The position numbers were made by a program, and so were the translations under genes. Below, piece by piece: positions 17,954 to 27,459 of a stretch of 64,000 nt of DNA; position 1 is the stretch's first letter; each line of letters starts with the position of its first letter. The stretch lies in contig NZ_CP118169.1 in NCBI RefSeq assembly GCF_028748105.1, forward strand, positions 1 through 64,000. Direction: 5' to 3'. Below the pieces are notes generated by a model. That model was not told the origin of the DNA and did no database searches. It saw only the letters and a program-made list of their open reading frames with translations. Origin of the DNA: Entomospira nematocerorum (GTDB lineage: Bacteria; Spirochaetota; Spirochaetia; WRBN01).

Positions 17954-18901
17954 TTAATGGGGGTTATTCACCCACATCTGCCCCATACGCCGGTTGAGTG
18001 ATTCACCAAGATAGGTGAGATAGACACCTCCAGCTGGCGTGAGGGTGATCTCCCCAAAGTAGATAGCGCCATCAACTAAGTACCAATCAATGCGTGCATA
18101 GTTGAGATCGTTCATGAGGTGTTGCGAGAGCGTGATCATCTTCTCTACATGCGGGAGAACATCTGGATCAAATTGATGTGCGGTAAAGGGATAGTAATCT
18201 AGAACATATTGCTCTGGTGGCGTATAGCTATCTGTGAGGTTATTAATGAAAAAGGTGCGTGTGAGCTTGACAGATCGATTTTGTAAGAAGTGCAATACAT
18301 ACTGAAAGGAGCCATCAGCCTGCTTAAACATATGGAATTTATAATCGACTAATTCAGGGGTGTAGATACTCATATTTCTCTCCACTACAATGTGTGGCTT
18401 CATACGTAGATAGTGGCTCTCATGACCACTGGAATCTTCACGGAGGAACCAGCCATGCAGTTTCTGTCGCAGTGCTTTGATCTGCTCTGCAGAGAGAATT
18501 TCGTCATGAATAAAGTAGTTGCGTCCCGATCCATGATTAATCTTGACAACACTATGACGATATTGCTCTGGATTGGTGGCATAGTCTTCGATAAAGCCAT
18601 CAACAGAGTCAAAGTCATTAATTAATGGAATGAGATATTCTGCGCCAATGGTTGCAGTAATAAATTCTCTTACACGATACTTATCTGCTAAGAGCGTATA
18701 ATGATCAGAGGTTTGGCAGGTTGTGTGAACGCGTTGAAGAACCTTCTCCGAGAAGAGTTCTGGGTGCTGAAGATTAGGTCGATAGCCATAGTGATCCTGA
18801 TACTTTTGTATACTACGACGTGGATTAACCCAGTGTACCATAATATAGCGTTGTACTGATTTGGGCAATGCTAGAAAGATGGATTTTAGTATAGATTTCA
18901 T
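17954..18901 (-). CDS. TupA-like ATP-grasp protein, surface polysaccharide assembly
   Basis: Matches the TupA-like ATP-grasp family, which is linked to teichuronopeptide or capsule synthesis. Visible features: the N-terminal RRSIQKYQDHYGYRP/ELFSEKVLQR block, LLADKYRVREFI, the nucleotide-binding VVKINHGSGRNYFI loop, and late metal-site residues in ARIDWYLVDGAIYFGEIT followed by TLTPAGG. Length (315) is normal. These enzymes probably join an amino acid or similar group to a polysaccharide using ATP. The neighbours are UDP-glucose dehydrogenase and two glycosyltransferases on the other strand. The gene ends 33 bases from the convergent portal gene. Confidence 0.8.
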   Translation of the reverse strand: MKSILKSIFLALPKSVQRYIMVHWVNPRRSIQKYQDHYGYRPNLQHPELFSEKVLQRVHTTCQTSDHYTLLADKYRVREFITATIGAEYLIPLINDFDSVDGFIEDYATNPEQYRHSVVKINHGSGRNYFIHDEILSAEQIKALRQKLHGWFLREDSSGHESHYLRMKPHIVVERNMSIYTPELVDYKFHMFKQADGSFQYVLHFLQNRSVKLTRTFFINNLTDSYTPPEQYVLDYYPFTAHQFDPDVLPHVEKMITLSQHLMNDLNYARIDWYLVDGAIYFGEITLTPAGGVYLTYLGESLNRRMGQMWVNNPH

Positions 18902-19042
18902 ATGTCCTCATTATGATAGATTATTTTATTACTTGTCAATAGACACGATAGTGCAGCGATAGAGTAGAGCTCTAAGGCATAACCCTAGCTGGTACAGCTC
19001 GATATCCGACCAATACCTAATAAATATCTATACAACACGTGC

Positions 19043-19071
19043 TTGATTATTCTCTCACAATTATATATAAT
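19043..19071 (+). promoter_or_regulatory. Sigma70-like promoter for UDP-glucose dehydrogenase
   Basis: TTGATT (19043-19048), 17-nt spacer, TATAAT (19066-19071). It gives a leader of about 55 bases before the ATG at 19135. Confidence 0.75.
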
Positions 19072-19134
19072 TTCTATATTCATTTAGATCTTTATAGAGA
19101 GTGCTCTCTGTAATGTATGACGGGGGAAAAATCG

Positions 19135-20445
19135 ATGAATATAACCATATACGGTGCTGGATATGTAGGCTTAATTGGTGCAGTAGCCTTAGCAAGTAAA
19201 GGACATGATGTCCTCTTGTATGATGTTGATGAATTCAAAATAAAACAGTTAGAAGCGGGTAATACACCCATTTATGAAGAAGATCTTGAGAGTATGCTCC
19301 GTGAGGTTATTGCTAGTGGTAAGCTCACCTTTACACTAGATATTCAGCAAGCTGTTGCTTATAGTCCCTTACAGATGATCTGTGTAGGAACCCCTAGTCG
19401 AGAAGATGGTACGGCTAATCTTAGCTACGTGCAGGATGTAGTACGATCCGTTGTGAGACACAATCATAAAGCAGAAAAGAAGCTCCTTATCGAGAAGTCG
19501 ACCGTTCCGGTAGGCACTCATAAGCAGATTTATCATTGGATAGAGTCACTTGATGCCTCCTTGGATCTCTATGAGGTGGCTAGCAATCCGGAGTTTTTAC
19601 GAGAAGGAAAGGCTCTATATGATTTTCTCCATCCTGATCGTATTGTCTGTGGTGTCTCTAGTACTTGGGCACAGGGACTCTTTAGCGATTTATATAAGGT
19701 CTTTAAAGAAGAAGGCTATCCACTACTCTTTACAGATATTGCCTCTGCAGAGTTAATTAAGCAGGCAGCTAATAGTTTCTTAGCCATGAAAATTAGCTAT
19801 GCCAATATGCTTGCAGAGGTCTGTGAGCAAGTTGATGCCAATGTCGTTGATGTTACCAAGGGAATGGGGCTAGATAAACGTATCGGCAAGGAATTTCTCC
19901 AAGCAGGTATTGGCTTTGGTGGCAGTTGTTTTCCTAAAGACGTCTCTGCGTTTATTCGCACTGGCGAGGAGTTGGGGCTTAATTTGGGACTCTTACGGGA
20001 AACCCTTCTGGTTAATGCACGTCAGCGTGATCGATTAATACAAAAAATCGTCTCAGCATTGGGCGATTTACACGATAAAACTATCGCTATGTTTGGATTA
20101 GCCTTCAAGGCAGGTACGGATGATGTACGGGAGACACCAGCTATCTATCTAGTACGAGAGCTACTAGGTCGTCAAGCGAAGGTGCATCTGTATGATCCAG
20201 TTGCTATACCCAACTTTCAGCAGATGGTTAAAGAGTCGCAAAACGTACGCTACTTCTCTCATGCTGCAGAGACCGCTAAGGGTGTAGATGCTATCATTCT
20301 CCTAACCCCATGGGATGAATTCATGACACTAGATTATGACAACATACGCAGTAATATGCAAGACAATCACTTTTTTGATGCACGCAATACAATGAATAAA
20401 GACCAGATGAAGAAGGCAGGGTTTCACTATATAGGAATGGGTTAA
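19135..20445 (+). CDS. ugd: UDP-glucose 6-dehydrogenase
   Basis: Oxidises UDP-glucose to UDP-glucuronate with two NAD+, supplying acidic sugar for capsule-like polymers. The ATG at 19135 gives the standard N-terminus with the Rossmann motif IYGAGYVGLIGA; the ATG at 19117 lies before a GGGGGA ribosome site and is not needed. The catalytic cysteine is in GFGGSCFPKD at about residue 265, and the conserved KSTVPVGT, NPEFLREG and KAGTDDVRETPA blocks are present. Length (436) is normal. The organism could also use it for a related nucleotide sugar (UDP-ManNAc and GDP-mannose dehydrogenases share the fold), but GSCFPKD and the size favour UDP-glucose. Two GT2 genes follow. Confidence 0.9.
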   Translation: MNITIYGAGYVGLIGAVALASKGHDVLLYDVDEFKIKQLEAGNTPIYEEDLESMLREVIASGKLTFTLDIQQAVAYSPLQMICVGTPSREDGTANLSYVQDVVRSVVRHNHKAEKKLLIEKSTVPVGTHKQIYHWIESLDASLDLYEVASNPEFLREGKALYDFLHPDRIVCGVSSTWAQGLFSDLYKVFKEEGYPLLFTDIASAELIKQAANSFLAMKISYANMLAEVCEQVDANVVDVTKGMGLDKRIGKEFLQAGIGFGGSCFPKDVSAFIRTGEELGLNLGLLRETLLVNARQRDRLIQKIVSALGDLHDKTIAMFGLAFKAGTDDVRETPAIYLVRELLGRQAKVHLYDPVAIPNFQQMVKESQNVRYFSHAAETAKGVDAIILLTPWDEFMTLDYDNIRSNMQDNHFFDARNTMNKDQMKKAGFHYIGMG

Positions 20446-20477
20446 TCGCCTTGATGTAGATAATTCCACCATCATAG

Positions 20478-20507
20478 CATCACAAGATGCACTTGTATCT
20501 TGTGATG
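20478..20507. terminator. 11-bp perfect hairpin after ugd
   Basis: CATCACAAGAT (20478-20488) and ATCTTGTGATG (20497-20507), 8-nt loop. It lies 32 bases after the ugd stop. No T-run follows. Downstream, TTGCTA (20569) and CATAAT (20591) with a 16-nt spacer may form the promoter of the glycosyltransferase genes. Confidence 0.5.
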
Positions 20508-20698
20508 TTGCATGTAGCAGAGCTATAGGTTCCTGATCCTTCCTCGGAGATCTTCTCTGGAGAGACTCTTGCTAGATGATTTCTGTATGGCATAATGGAG
20601 AGAGTACCGATATGTATAGGAAAGTGCATCAGTAAAGCTATTCTACCTTATGGGCTCGTTACGATCATCAAAGAGAGAAGGGGAACATTCCATTAGCG

Positions 20699-21835
20699 AT
20701 GAAAATTTCACTTATCATACCGTTTTACAATGTAGAAGCATACCTAGGACGCTGTTTAGAGTCGATTATAGCACAAACGTATACAAACCTTGAAATCATC
20801 TTGATAGATGATTGCTCTACAGATAACTCCAGCCAGATCGCCCAGGATTACGCACGGCAAGATAATCGCATTCGTGTGATGAAGCATAACGAAAATAAAC
20901 AGCAAAGTGGTGCAAGAAATACGGGATTACGTCATGCAACGGGAGACTATATTTGGTTTATCGATTCTGATGATCAAATCGCTTCGCATCACAGTATGAT
21001 GGCCTTAGTAGCGGCTCTAGAGCATCATAACGCACCTGATGTATTGATCTTTGGCTTCACGGTCTATAAAGTAGGTGATCAGCTTCTAGGGAAGAGTTAT
21101 ATACAAAGCCCTAGGTTAACGGCGGTTACACCCAAGGATATAGCACCGTATTTTGCTGGAGAGCGTTGGTATTATACATCGATAGGAGAGATGGTTTGGA
21201 ATAAATTGTTTCGACGATCCTTTCTCGATCGTATCGGTGCAACGTTTCAAGAAAATATGCTTTATGAAGATAACATCACTCCTTACTGGATCTTCTGTGC
21301 CGATAGGATTCTTTTAATGCCAGAGATGCATTATCATTATTATCTACGTCATGGCAGTACCACAACATCGGATGCTCCAGCGAACTTTGTAGAACATCGG
21401 ATACGCTATATGGAGCAGGCAGTGGCATTTATACAGAGACATCCTGCATTGCAGTTGTATCAGGGGTATTTGACTCTCTTTTTGCTACGACAAGTTTTCG
21501 ATCCCCGATTGGCTAGGATTATCGCATCCTATGATCGACGTAAACAGAGAATTGTTACAGAGCAGTTGGTACGATCGTTCCTGGCTGGGGTGGATACGAC
21601 AACGCTCATAGCATCACTGCAGGGAGAGCACACGAAAATTATGGCCGAGCAGATACTTCACGACTCCGTGCGAGAGTTTGTACGTCTAGCAACACAAGGA
21701 TCCTATGTGCAAGCTTATAGAATTCTCTCGCATCAACCTCGTTGGATCGATCATCTGTTGCGAGTGGTAAAGCTATGCCTTCCGTATGCACTTGTACGGA
21801 TGATGCAACAACGACGTGCGTCCCTTGCATCGTGA
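20699..21835 (+). CDS. GT2 family glycosyltransferase 1
   Basis: Inverting glycosyltransferase with a GT-A fold at the N-terminus: the nucleotide-binding IPFYNVEAYLGRCLESI opening, DDCSTDNS, GARNTGLRHATGDYIWFIDSDD with the metal-binding DxD, and a later Glu-rich MLYEDN acceptor loop. The C-terminal 130 residues are helical and Arg-rich. No membrane segment, so it acts at the cytoplasmic face. It is a close relative of the next gene, whose ribosome site and upstream frame overlap this stop. Together with Ugd it probably builds a glycan exported by the Wzm/Wzt-like pair. The ribosome site is weak and distant. Confidence 0.87.
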   Translation: MKISLIIPFYNVEAYLGRCLESIIAQTYTNLEIILIDDCSTDNSSQIAQDYARQDNRIRVMKHNENKQQSGARNTGLRHATGDYIWFIDSDDQIASHHSMMALVAALEHHNAPDVLIFGFTVYKVGDQLLGKSYIQSPRLTAVTPKDIAPYFAGERWYYTSIGEMVWNKLFRRSFLDRIGATFQENMLYEDNITPYWIFCADRILLMPEMHYHYYLRHGSTTTSDAPANFVEHRIRYMEQAVAFIQRHPALQLYQGYLTLFLLRQVFDPRLARIIASYDRRKQRIVTEQLVRSFLAGVDTTTLIASLQGEHTKIMAEQILHDSVREFVRLATQGSYVQAYRILSHQPRWIDHLLRVVKLCLPYALVRMMQQRRASLAS

Positions 21836-21854
21836 GTTAGAGAGGAGAGCGAGC

Positions 21855-23045
21855 ATGACTATATCAATTATTGTTCCATTTTATAATGTCGAGGCATACT
21901 TTCGAGAGTGCCTCGAGTCGATTGTGACACAAAGCTATCGCAACCTAGAGATTATTTTGGTGAATGATTGCTCCTCTGATGGATCCTTAGCGATTGCCCA
22001 TGCCTTTGCTCAAGAGGATGATCGCATCCAGATTGTAGAGCATAGCGATACGATGCGTCAGGGAGCAGCTAGGAACACCGGCGCTAGGTTAGCAACAGGA
22101 GAGTACTTATGGTTTATCGATTCCGATGATCGTATTGCTTGGCAATCGAGTATTGATCAGATAGCACAAGCCGTTCAGTACTACGATGCACCAGAGATGA
22201 TTAGCTTTAGTGCAATTACACTCCATACGGCTGGGGGGCGCCAAGAGTATGTTGCTTATACCGGATCGGATCAGGATCAGCTCTTGATCGGCGTGGAGGC
22301 TATTATGGATCAGATGCGTCTTTTACGCGAATTATCGATCCATCACTCCCCCTTAGATGGCTTCATTTGGCATAAGTGGATCAAACGATCCTTTTGGATC
22401 GACAACAAGCTTACCTTTCTGGAGCGAACTGCCTATGAGGATATGCCTTGGAGTATCATTCCTCTGATAACGCCACGATTATTGGTGATACCACAGGCAC
22501 ATTATATCTATCGTGTTCGTGCGAAGAGTACGATGACTGGCGGATTTCCAGCAGATTTTGATGCTCACTTAATCCGTATTTTTTCCCAGATTCGGAGTCT
22601 CTCTCGCGACTTCTTCGATGACCAGCCGCCACTATACTACTGGATTATTGTGTATAGTTTGCTCCATCGTGGACAGATTATGTCTCTAAGCTGGCGCACT
22701 GGGCTATCTACCGCAATGCGACAGGATGCACAACGGATGACGGCACTATACGAGAGTCTACGCGATCTCTTCGAGCAATCACCGTCTCTAACAGAGATTT
22801 TTAGAGATAGTTATCTACAATCCCTCTATACGGAGCATCATTACACGCAACTAGAGCGATTAATAGCATCTTTTCAGGAAGAGACCACAGCATTACAACA
22901 GTATCGCCTCTTCAATCGTCTCTTTGTCGATGCACATCGTGGGTTCAAGCAGTTCTTACGTATGATGATTCCTTATGGCCTTATGGAGCGTATTCTGATA
23001 CGCCGAGGCTGGCAGATTGCGATAGAACAGCGACTTGATCGGTAA
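21855..23045 (+). CDS. GT2 family glycosyltransferase 2
   Basis: Tandem relative of the previous gene. The ATG at 21855 is preferred over the in-frame start at 21816 because it follows AGAGGAGAG and begins directly with the family motif ISIIVPFYNVEAYF. Motifs NDCSSDGS, GAARNTGARLATGEYLWFIDSDD and TAYEDMPW match copy 1 in order. The C-terminal region is helical. Both enzymes look intact and probably add different sugars to the same surface glycan. The stop at 23045 faces the convergent stop at 23047. Confidence 0.87.
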   Translation: MTISIIVPFYNVEAYFRECLESIVTQSYRNLEIILVNDCSSDGSLAIAHAFAQEDDRIQIVEHSDTMRQGAARNTGARLATGEYLWFIDSDDRIAWQSSIDQIAQAVQYYDAPEMISFSAITLHTAGGRQEYVAYTGSDQDQLLIGVEAIMDQMRLLRELSIHHSPLDGFIWHKWIKRSFWIDNKLTFLERTAYEDMPWSIIPLITPRLLVIPQAHYIYRVRAKSTMTGGFPADFDAHLIRIFSQIRSLSRDFFDDQPPLYYWIIVYSLLHRGQIMSLSWRTGLSTAMRQDAQRMTALYESLRDLFEQSPSLTEIFRDSYLQSLYTEHHYTQLERLIASFQEETTALQQYRLFNRLFVDAHRGFKQFLRMMIPYGLMERILIRRGWQIAIEQRLDR

Positions 23046-23046
23046 G

Positions 23047-24189
23047 TTATAGTTTGATCCACTTATGGTGTTGTCCCTGATCTTCGGATTGAGGATGCAC
23101 AAGATGTATCTGCTTTGTCTCCACATCCATATGATAGAGTCCATGTTGGGTTTGAAAAATCATAACACTCTTCTCTTCATTGTAGCGAAAGTGTGTGATA
23201 CCACTGAGAAGCAGTGATCCATCTTTATCGAGTAAGAGGTATCCGGATCGGCGTACTTGTTTTTGAAAATTCTTTAAGAGGTTGGAGGACATTCGCGTAA
23301 GCATCTGCGTAGTCTCTGTACTAATCTCATGAGAGGAGGTCTGTGCTTCATCCTCTTGTATCCGTTCACTCACCAGTAGAGCGATTTCATGAACGGCATT
23401 GGATGTACGCTCTAGCATATGGATGGTGCTGGCAACGGGTTGAATATGATCGAGTTGATAAGCGATAATCTCTGCACCTAGAGCATCTTTCGCGATCTTT
23501 TCTTGCTCGATTAAAGCTCCCTCCTGCCATCGGAAGGATCGACTCTCCTTACTCCATAAGGAGCCAGATTCGATAGCATCATCTAAGAAACCATAGAGAT
23601 CGATCTCATAATTGATCACGACTCCTTCCGTATAGAATATGATGGAGGTAAAGCGATAATGCTCGCTAAAGAGCATTTGCGCCATATTTAAAGGAGTCCC
23701 ATCACTCTTTAGGAGCGTTGTGGGTGCCATTGGTACTGGCATCAAGATAAATTCCATTGTATCCAAGTGAATCGAACTCCAGTCGAAACTGGTCTCATCT
23801 TGCTTATGGGTGCGGATTAGCGTTAAGAGATTGTGTCGTTGATCTTCCGTATCGAGTATGGTGATATGAAAGAGATCGGGAATCATCATGAATCCCCATT
23901 GCATACTATCAAATGTAATGGTATTCCCTTCATGTTGCCAGGTGTTAACCTGCCAGAAGTTCAGGGAACTAGCCGAGGTCATAAGACGTTTAGTATCTAA
24001 TGGAAAGAGATTTCCTGTGGGCATAGCCTGTGTTATTTGTAACTGGTGTGGATCAAAGTGTCGTCGCTGTATCGATTGACTGCGGAGTGCCGGAGCAAAA
24101 ATAAGATAACCTATTATCATGAGGCCGACAATGCCAGCAATAAAGATGCTCTGTACAATACGCTTTTCTCGTTTACTAAGTGGTTGCAT
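23047..24189 (-). CDS. Membrane-anchored extracytoplasmic protein of unknown function
   Basis: The start at 24189 (GGAGAG site eight bases before) gives a 380-residue protein with a short basic N-terminus (MQPLSKREKR) and one hydrophobic helix at about residues 16-36, the rest outside. A longer frame to 24408 would overlap the end of the upstream gene and is rejected. The C-terminal end (GYLLLDKDGSLLL ... HGLYHMDVETKQIHLV) resembles the end of the neighbouring secreted protein at 24248 (TQHVYYRLHLPTGRLYWL), suggesting a shared small beta domain. No known family recognised. Confidence 0.65.
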   Translation of the reverse strand: MQPLSKREKRIVQSIFIAGIVGLMIIGYLIFAPALRSQSIQRRHFDPHQLQITQAMPTGNLFPLDTKRLMTSASSLNFWQVNTWQHEGNTITFDSMQWGFMMIPDLFHITILDTEDQRHNLLTLIRTHKQDETSFDWSSIHLDTMEFILMPVPMAPTTLLKSDGTPLNMAQMLFSEHYRFTSIIFYTEGVVINYEIDLYGFLDDAIESGSLWSKESRSFRWQEGALIEQEKIAKDALGAEIIAYQLDHIQPVASTIHMLERTSNAVHEIALLVSERIQEDEAQTSSHEISTETTQMLTRMSSNLLKNFQKQVRRSGYLLLDKDGSLLLSGITHFRYNEEKSVMIFQTQHGLYHMDVETKQIHLVHPQSEDQGQHHKWIKL

Positions 24190-24247
24190 AGTAGATACTC
24201 TCCATAGAGGAATATAGGAATAGAGGCTGTGCCGTACGCACTCAGCC

Positions 24248-24973
24248 TTAAGGTAGCCAAACGCTATAAATAGAGACAGTTGCCCAACGTAGACCAAGAT
24301 TAGCTGCTTCCTTGGGCGATAACCAATAAAGACGTCCTGTGGGGAGGTGTAATCGATAGTAGACGTGCTGTGTTGTGCGAATAAAGATATCTTCTTCATA
24401 GTAATCATGCAGAGCTAGATCATCTACATTATAGAGAAGGAATCCCGCTGCAGAGGCTAGTCCCATCATGGTATAGTTATTATCAGGAATTGGCGCTCCT
24501 TCATAGAGATTGCTATTGGACTTAATATTGATATGACGCAGAACCTTTCCTAGCTCCGCTTCTGATCGAATCTGTTGCATGCTTCCCGATTGTTGCACAA
24601 AGGCATAACGTTTTTCATTGATCACAAATGTTACGCCATGCGCATAGATATCAATCGCTTGCACGGGGTACTTGGTTATATGTGGGTGATAGTCGGATTG
24701 AAAGACAATAGGTCTCCAACTCTTATCCTGCTCTAGAGGAGCATTCTCTAGCCAAAGCCACATGCTTGGATTCTCTACACTCATGTATCCTTTGTGATCA
24801 AAGGCTATGCCATAGGAGGCTACATTGAAGGATGTAGCAAAGTTACTACTCTCTAATGAAAGATGATATTGTTGTAATCGCTGATAGACTTCATAAGGTT
24901 CATATAGTTGATAAGCACTTATATTGTAAGTAAATAGTGTGCATAGAATCCATATAAAATAGCGGGGTTTCAT
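24248..24973 (-). CDS. Secreted protein of unknown function
   Basis: 241 residues with a signal peptide (YFIWILCTLFTYNISA) and a beta-rich, aromatic mature part. Its ending resembles that of the gene downstream (see 23047-24189), and the two are 58 bases apart on the same strand, so they may form an envelope pair. The ribosome site is AGAGGGAGA before the ATG. No enzymatic residues stand out. One cysteine lies in the signal region only, and no lipobox is seen. Confidence 0.65.
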   Translation of the reverse strand: MKPRYFIWILCTLFTYNISAYQLYEPYEVYQRLQQYHLSLESSNFATSFNVASYGIAFDHKGYMSVENPSMWLWLENAPLEQDKSWRPIVFQSDYHPHITKYPVQAIDIYAHGVTFVINEKRYAFVQQSGSMQQIRSEAELGKVLRHINIKSNSNLYEGAPIPDNNYTMMGLASAAGFLLYNVDDLALHDYYEEDIFIRTTQHVYYRLHLPTGRLYWLSPKEAANLGLRWATVSIYSVWLP

Positions 24974-25059
24974 ATTGGGTATCTCCCTCTAGTGTGATGA
25001 TCTCATCTATAGTAAATAATACCATAAAATATTCTTTATGCCAAGAGTCGTCAGGGCTG

Positions 25060-26031
25060 CTAAGGGCGATAGCCCCAGAGTGTGCTCGCCACTAAAAGTG
25101 CCAAGAACGCACGTTGAAGATGTTTATGGGAGTCGATAGAGATACGCAGAAAAGCACGATGTGCTGCCTCTTGATCGAATGCTAATCGCTGCCAAATGTA
25201 CTGCAGATGGAGCAGATTGATAGTAATTGTGGTCTTTTCTAGTAGCTCTTTGTAGGCTAAGCGTGATTTTACCCAAGGGCGTAGTTGCCATAACCCATAA
25301 GCAATGACGGCAGTAATCAGGAGAGGCAAGCTACGATGCAGGCTCACCAGAATGATATCAGGCAGAATGTGAAGCTGTAGGAGAATGATCAGTGGTAGGT
25401 TAATCTTCCACCACCAGCCTAGACGTTGGAGTAACGGCGGTCCATCGGTAATGGATTGCCAGTTATTCCAGAAGCTACTGGGGTGATAACTCACCTCACT
25501 GGAGGCATGAGGGTGAAAACGTAAATGCATCAAGATGAGCAGTGTTGCCATACTCATGAGCAGAATCGTTAGACCAATACGGATAGAGACACTCATGGGG
25601 GTAATGGGTTCTACAGTAGCTTGCATGGAGGGGATACTGCCTGCTCGTTGTTGCGGAGATCCCTCTGCATTAGCTGCTGGTGCAATGCTTTTATAGGCAC
25701 TTTGATTACGTAGCCCTTGATGGGTTGCACCCTCTGGAGCATCTTGAAAGGTGTTACGAAAGTTAAAGATTAAAAGAATCATTAACGGAATAAATATGAG
25801 ACGACTAACTAAGATCCAATCACTCATCATGCGGATGTGGGCATGTTGAGGATTACGTTCGAGCGTACGCCGTTCTTCGGTAAATTTGGGCTGTAGATAG
25901 GCTAACGGAAGCTGAAATTTTTTGTACAGCTTCTCTCGATACGAGAGAAGAAGTCGCTGTATCAGAAAGAGTGTGAGCAACGGAGCTATCACTTGTAAGA
26001 GAAACGACCATAAAAGGCTGGAGCTATTCAT
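25060..26031 (-). CDS. Polytopic membrane protein A of a three-gene unit
   Basis: 323 residues with about five hydrophobic helices and a Ser/Gly/Pro linker in the middle. Its N-terminal plan (hydrophobic helix, SYREKLYKKFQLPLAYLQ, a charged block, hydrophobic helix) is repeated in the next gene (RYYRLPKQYLHHSHAFER), so the two are probably distant paralogues. Function unknown; no transporter signature. It is the last of three closely spaced minus-strand membrane genes (25060-27332). Confidence 0.6.
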   Translation of the reverse strand: MNSSSLLWSFLLQVIAPLLTLFLIQRLLLSYREKLYKKFQLPLAYLQPKFTEERRTLERNPQHAHIRMMSDWILVSRLIFIPLMILLIFNFRNTFQDAPEGATHQGLRNQSAYKSIAPAANAEGSPQQRAGSIPSMQATVEPITPMSVSIRIGLTILLMSMATLLILMHLRFHPHASSEVSYHPSSFWNNWQSITDGPPLLQRLGWWWKINLPLIILLQLHILPDIILVSLHRSLPLLITAVIAYGLWQLRPWVKSRLAYKELLEKTTITINLLHLQYIWQRLAFDQEAAHRAFLRISIDSHKHLQRAFLALLVASTLWGYRP

Positions 26032-26045
26032 AATAGCAGTATCGG

Positions 26046-27041
26046 CTAGTAGCTCTTAATTATATAAATCAGAATGACCGCTAGCCAGAGTAATACCCAA
26101 ATAAAACGCATCTTTGCTTCATATAGTCTGCAGTAAGCTTTGAGCAGGTGTCGATTTTCAGGTTCATTGAGGAGTGTATTCGTATATAACTTGATAATGC
26201 TTGGCGGTGGGATATCCTCTTTATTAGACTTGTAGGGCTCTAATAGGAATTGATCCCAATGGAGCATTTCTCGTACGGGCTCAATTTGATCATAAGCTCT
26301 ACAACGAACAGCACGATTATAATGGGTCTTCTTAATGAGAAGAATGGGTAGTGCATGATCTTGCCATAAGTGGATGAATTCACGCCAAATGCGATGATTA
26401 TACCAAGTTACCCAAGCAAGAAAGCCCATCCAGGCTAGGATCATGGGTATTGCTACATAGCGAGCATCCCAGGTTAATAGCGTGGAGAACCACAAAGCCG
26501 GCAGATGAAAGCCTAAAAAGAGTAGTAGATAACTAATCTCTCCCCGATTATAGGGAACTTTCATCAGCGTTGACCAAAAGCCCTGATGTAGATCTTTATA
26601 CATCACGTGGGCAAAGATGAGTGGATGATGCGAGAGCATAAAGATGAAGATAATGACAACTGGTACAAGTCCAACGGTGACAAAGAGGATATAACGCAGG
26701 GCGTGTTGTGCTAGAGATATCTGTGTTACTTGCTCCAGTCGGGTAATAATAAGGTCATTAGAGGTGAGGTAGATAGGTAGAAATAGCAGCCAAATTAATG
26801 CACCAATATTCGTGATAATGGCCTTGGTCAAGCTAAGCCAGCGGAGGATAGGGTGACGATAGGTTGATTCAAAAGTAGCACGCTCAAAGGCATGGGAGTG
26901 GTGTAAGTATTGTTTTGGAAGTCGATAATAGCGATAAAAAAGATGTTGTAGTGCAATGACTGTCAGACGTAGAAAAAAAAATCCTACACTAAAGAGAACT
27001 AAAAATTGTAAAATAGAGAGTGTTGTGAAGCGAATAAACAT
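26046..27041 (-). CDS. Polytopic membrane protein B of a three-gene unit
   Basis: 331 residues and about six hydrophobic helices. The start at 27041 follows AGGGGG; an ATG at 27059 is the alternative. The ending LYEAKMRFIWVLLWLAVILIYI places a last helix at the C-terminus. Related in plan to membrane protein A, which follows after 14 bases. It may form a heteromeric membrane complex with A and the small protein upstream, which is inferred from spacing only. Confidence 0.6.
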   Translation of the reverse strand: MFIRFTTLSILQFLVLFSVGFFFLRLTVIALQHLFYRYYRLPKQYLHHSHAFERATFESTYRHPILRWLSLTKAIITNIGALIWLLFLPIYLTSNDLIITRLEQVTQISLAQHALRYILFVTVGLVPVVIIFIFMLSHHPLIFAHVMYKDLHQGFWSTLMKVPYNRGEISYLLLFLGFHLPALWFSTLLTWDARYVAIPMILAWMGFLAWVTWYNHRIWREFIHLWQDHALPILLIKKTHYNRAVRCRAYDQIEPVREMLHWDQFLLEPYKSNKEDIPPPSIIKLYTNTLLNEPENRHLLKAYCRLYEAKMRFIWVLLWLAVILIYIIKSY

Positions 27042-27065
27042 AGTACCCCCTGTCGCCATATAAGG

Positions 27066-27332
27066 TTACACTTCCCAGCTCTCGAGTGATTGATACCACT
27101 GATAGCTTTGCCACATAAGGATGAGCACGGCAATGATAACGATAATCATTAACAGATTGCGTAAGCGTCCTAGCCGTGCTACCTTTAAGGCAAGTTGGGT
27201 ATCACTGGGTGTCATTAAGCTCATCTTCTTCCAGTGATAATGGAGAATGGCTATCGTGAAAAATACTGCCTGCAAGGCTAAAACGGGTAAAAAAAATAAG
27301 ACAAAAAAGGGCAAAAACGGATCTTCAGACAT
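27066..27332 (-). CDS. Small two-helix membrane protein C of a three-gene unit
   Basis: 88 residues with hydrophobic helices at about 6-27 and 54-70 and a basic loop between. The ATG follows CTGGAGAG. It is first in the unit with A and B, 24 bases ahead of B. No family recognised. Confidence 0.6.
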   Translation of the reverse strand: MSEDPFLPFFVLFFLPVLALQAVFFTIAILHYHWKKMSLMTPSDTQLALKVARLGRLRNLLMIIVIIAVLILMWQSYQWYQSLESWEV

Positions 27333-27459
27333 ATATCTCTCCAGAGAGTATTCAAAAAATAGGTAAGATGCATGATAGAGTTGTATGATTTCTCTTATCT
27401 TATCGGAGTAAACTCAACAAAAAGAGAGTCATATTTGATAAAGGCAAGATAAATTATAT

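Noticed and set aside
24190..24408. N-terminal extension of the protein at 23047
   Set aside because: It would overlap the end of the upstream gene by about 160 bases and skip a good ribosome site and signal-anchor start at 24189.
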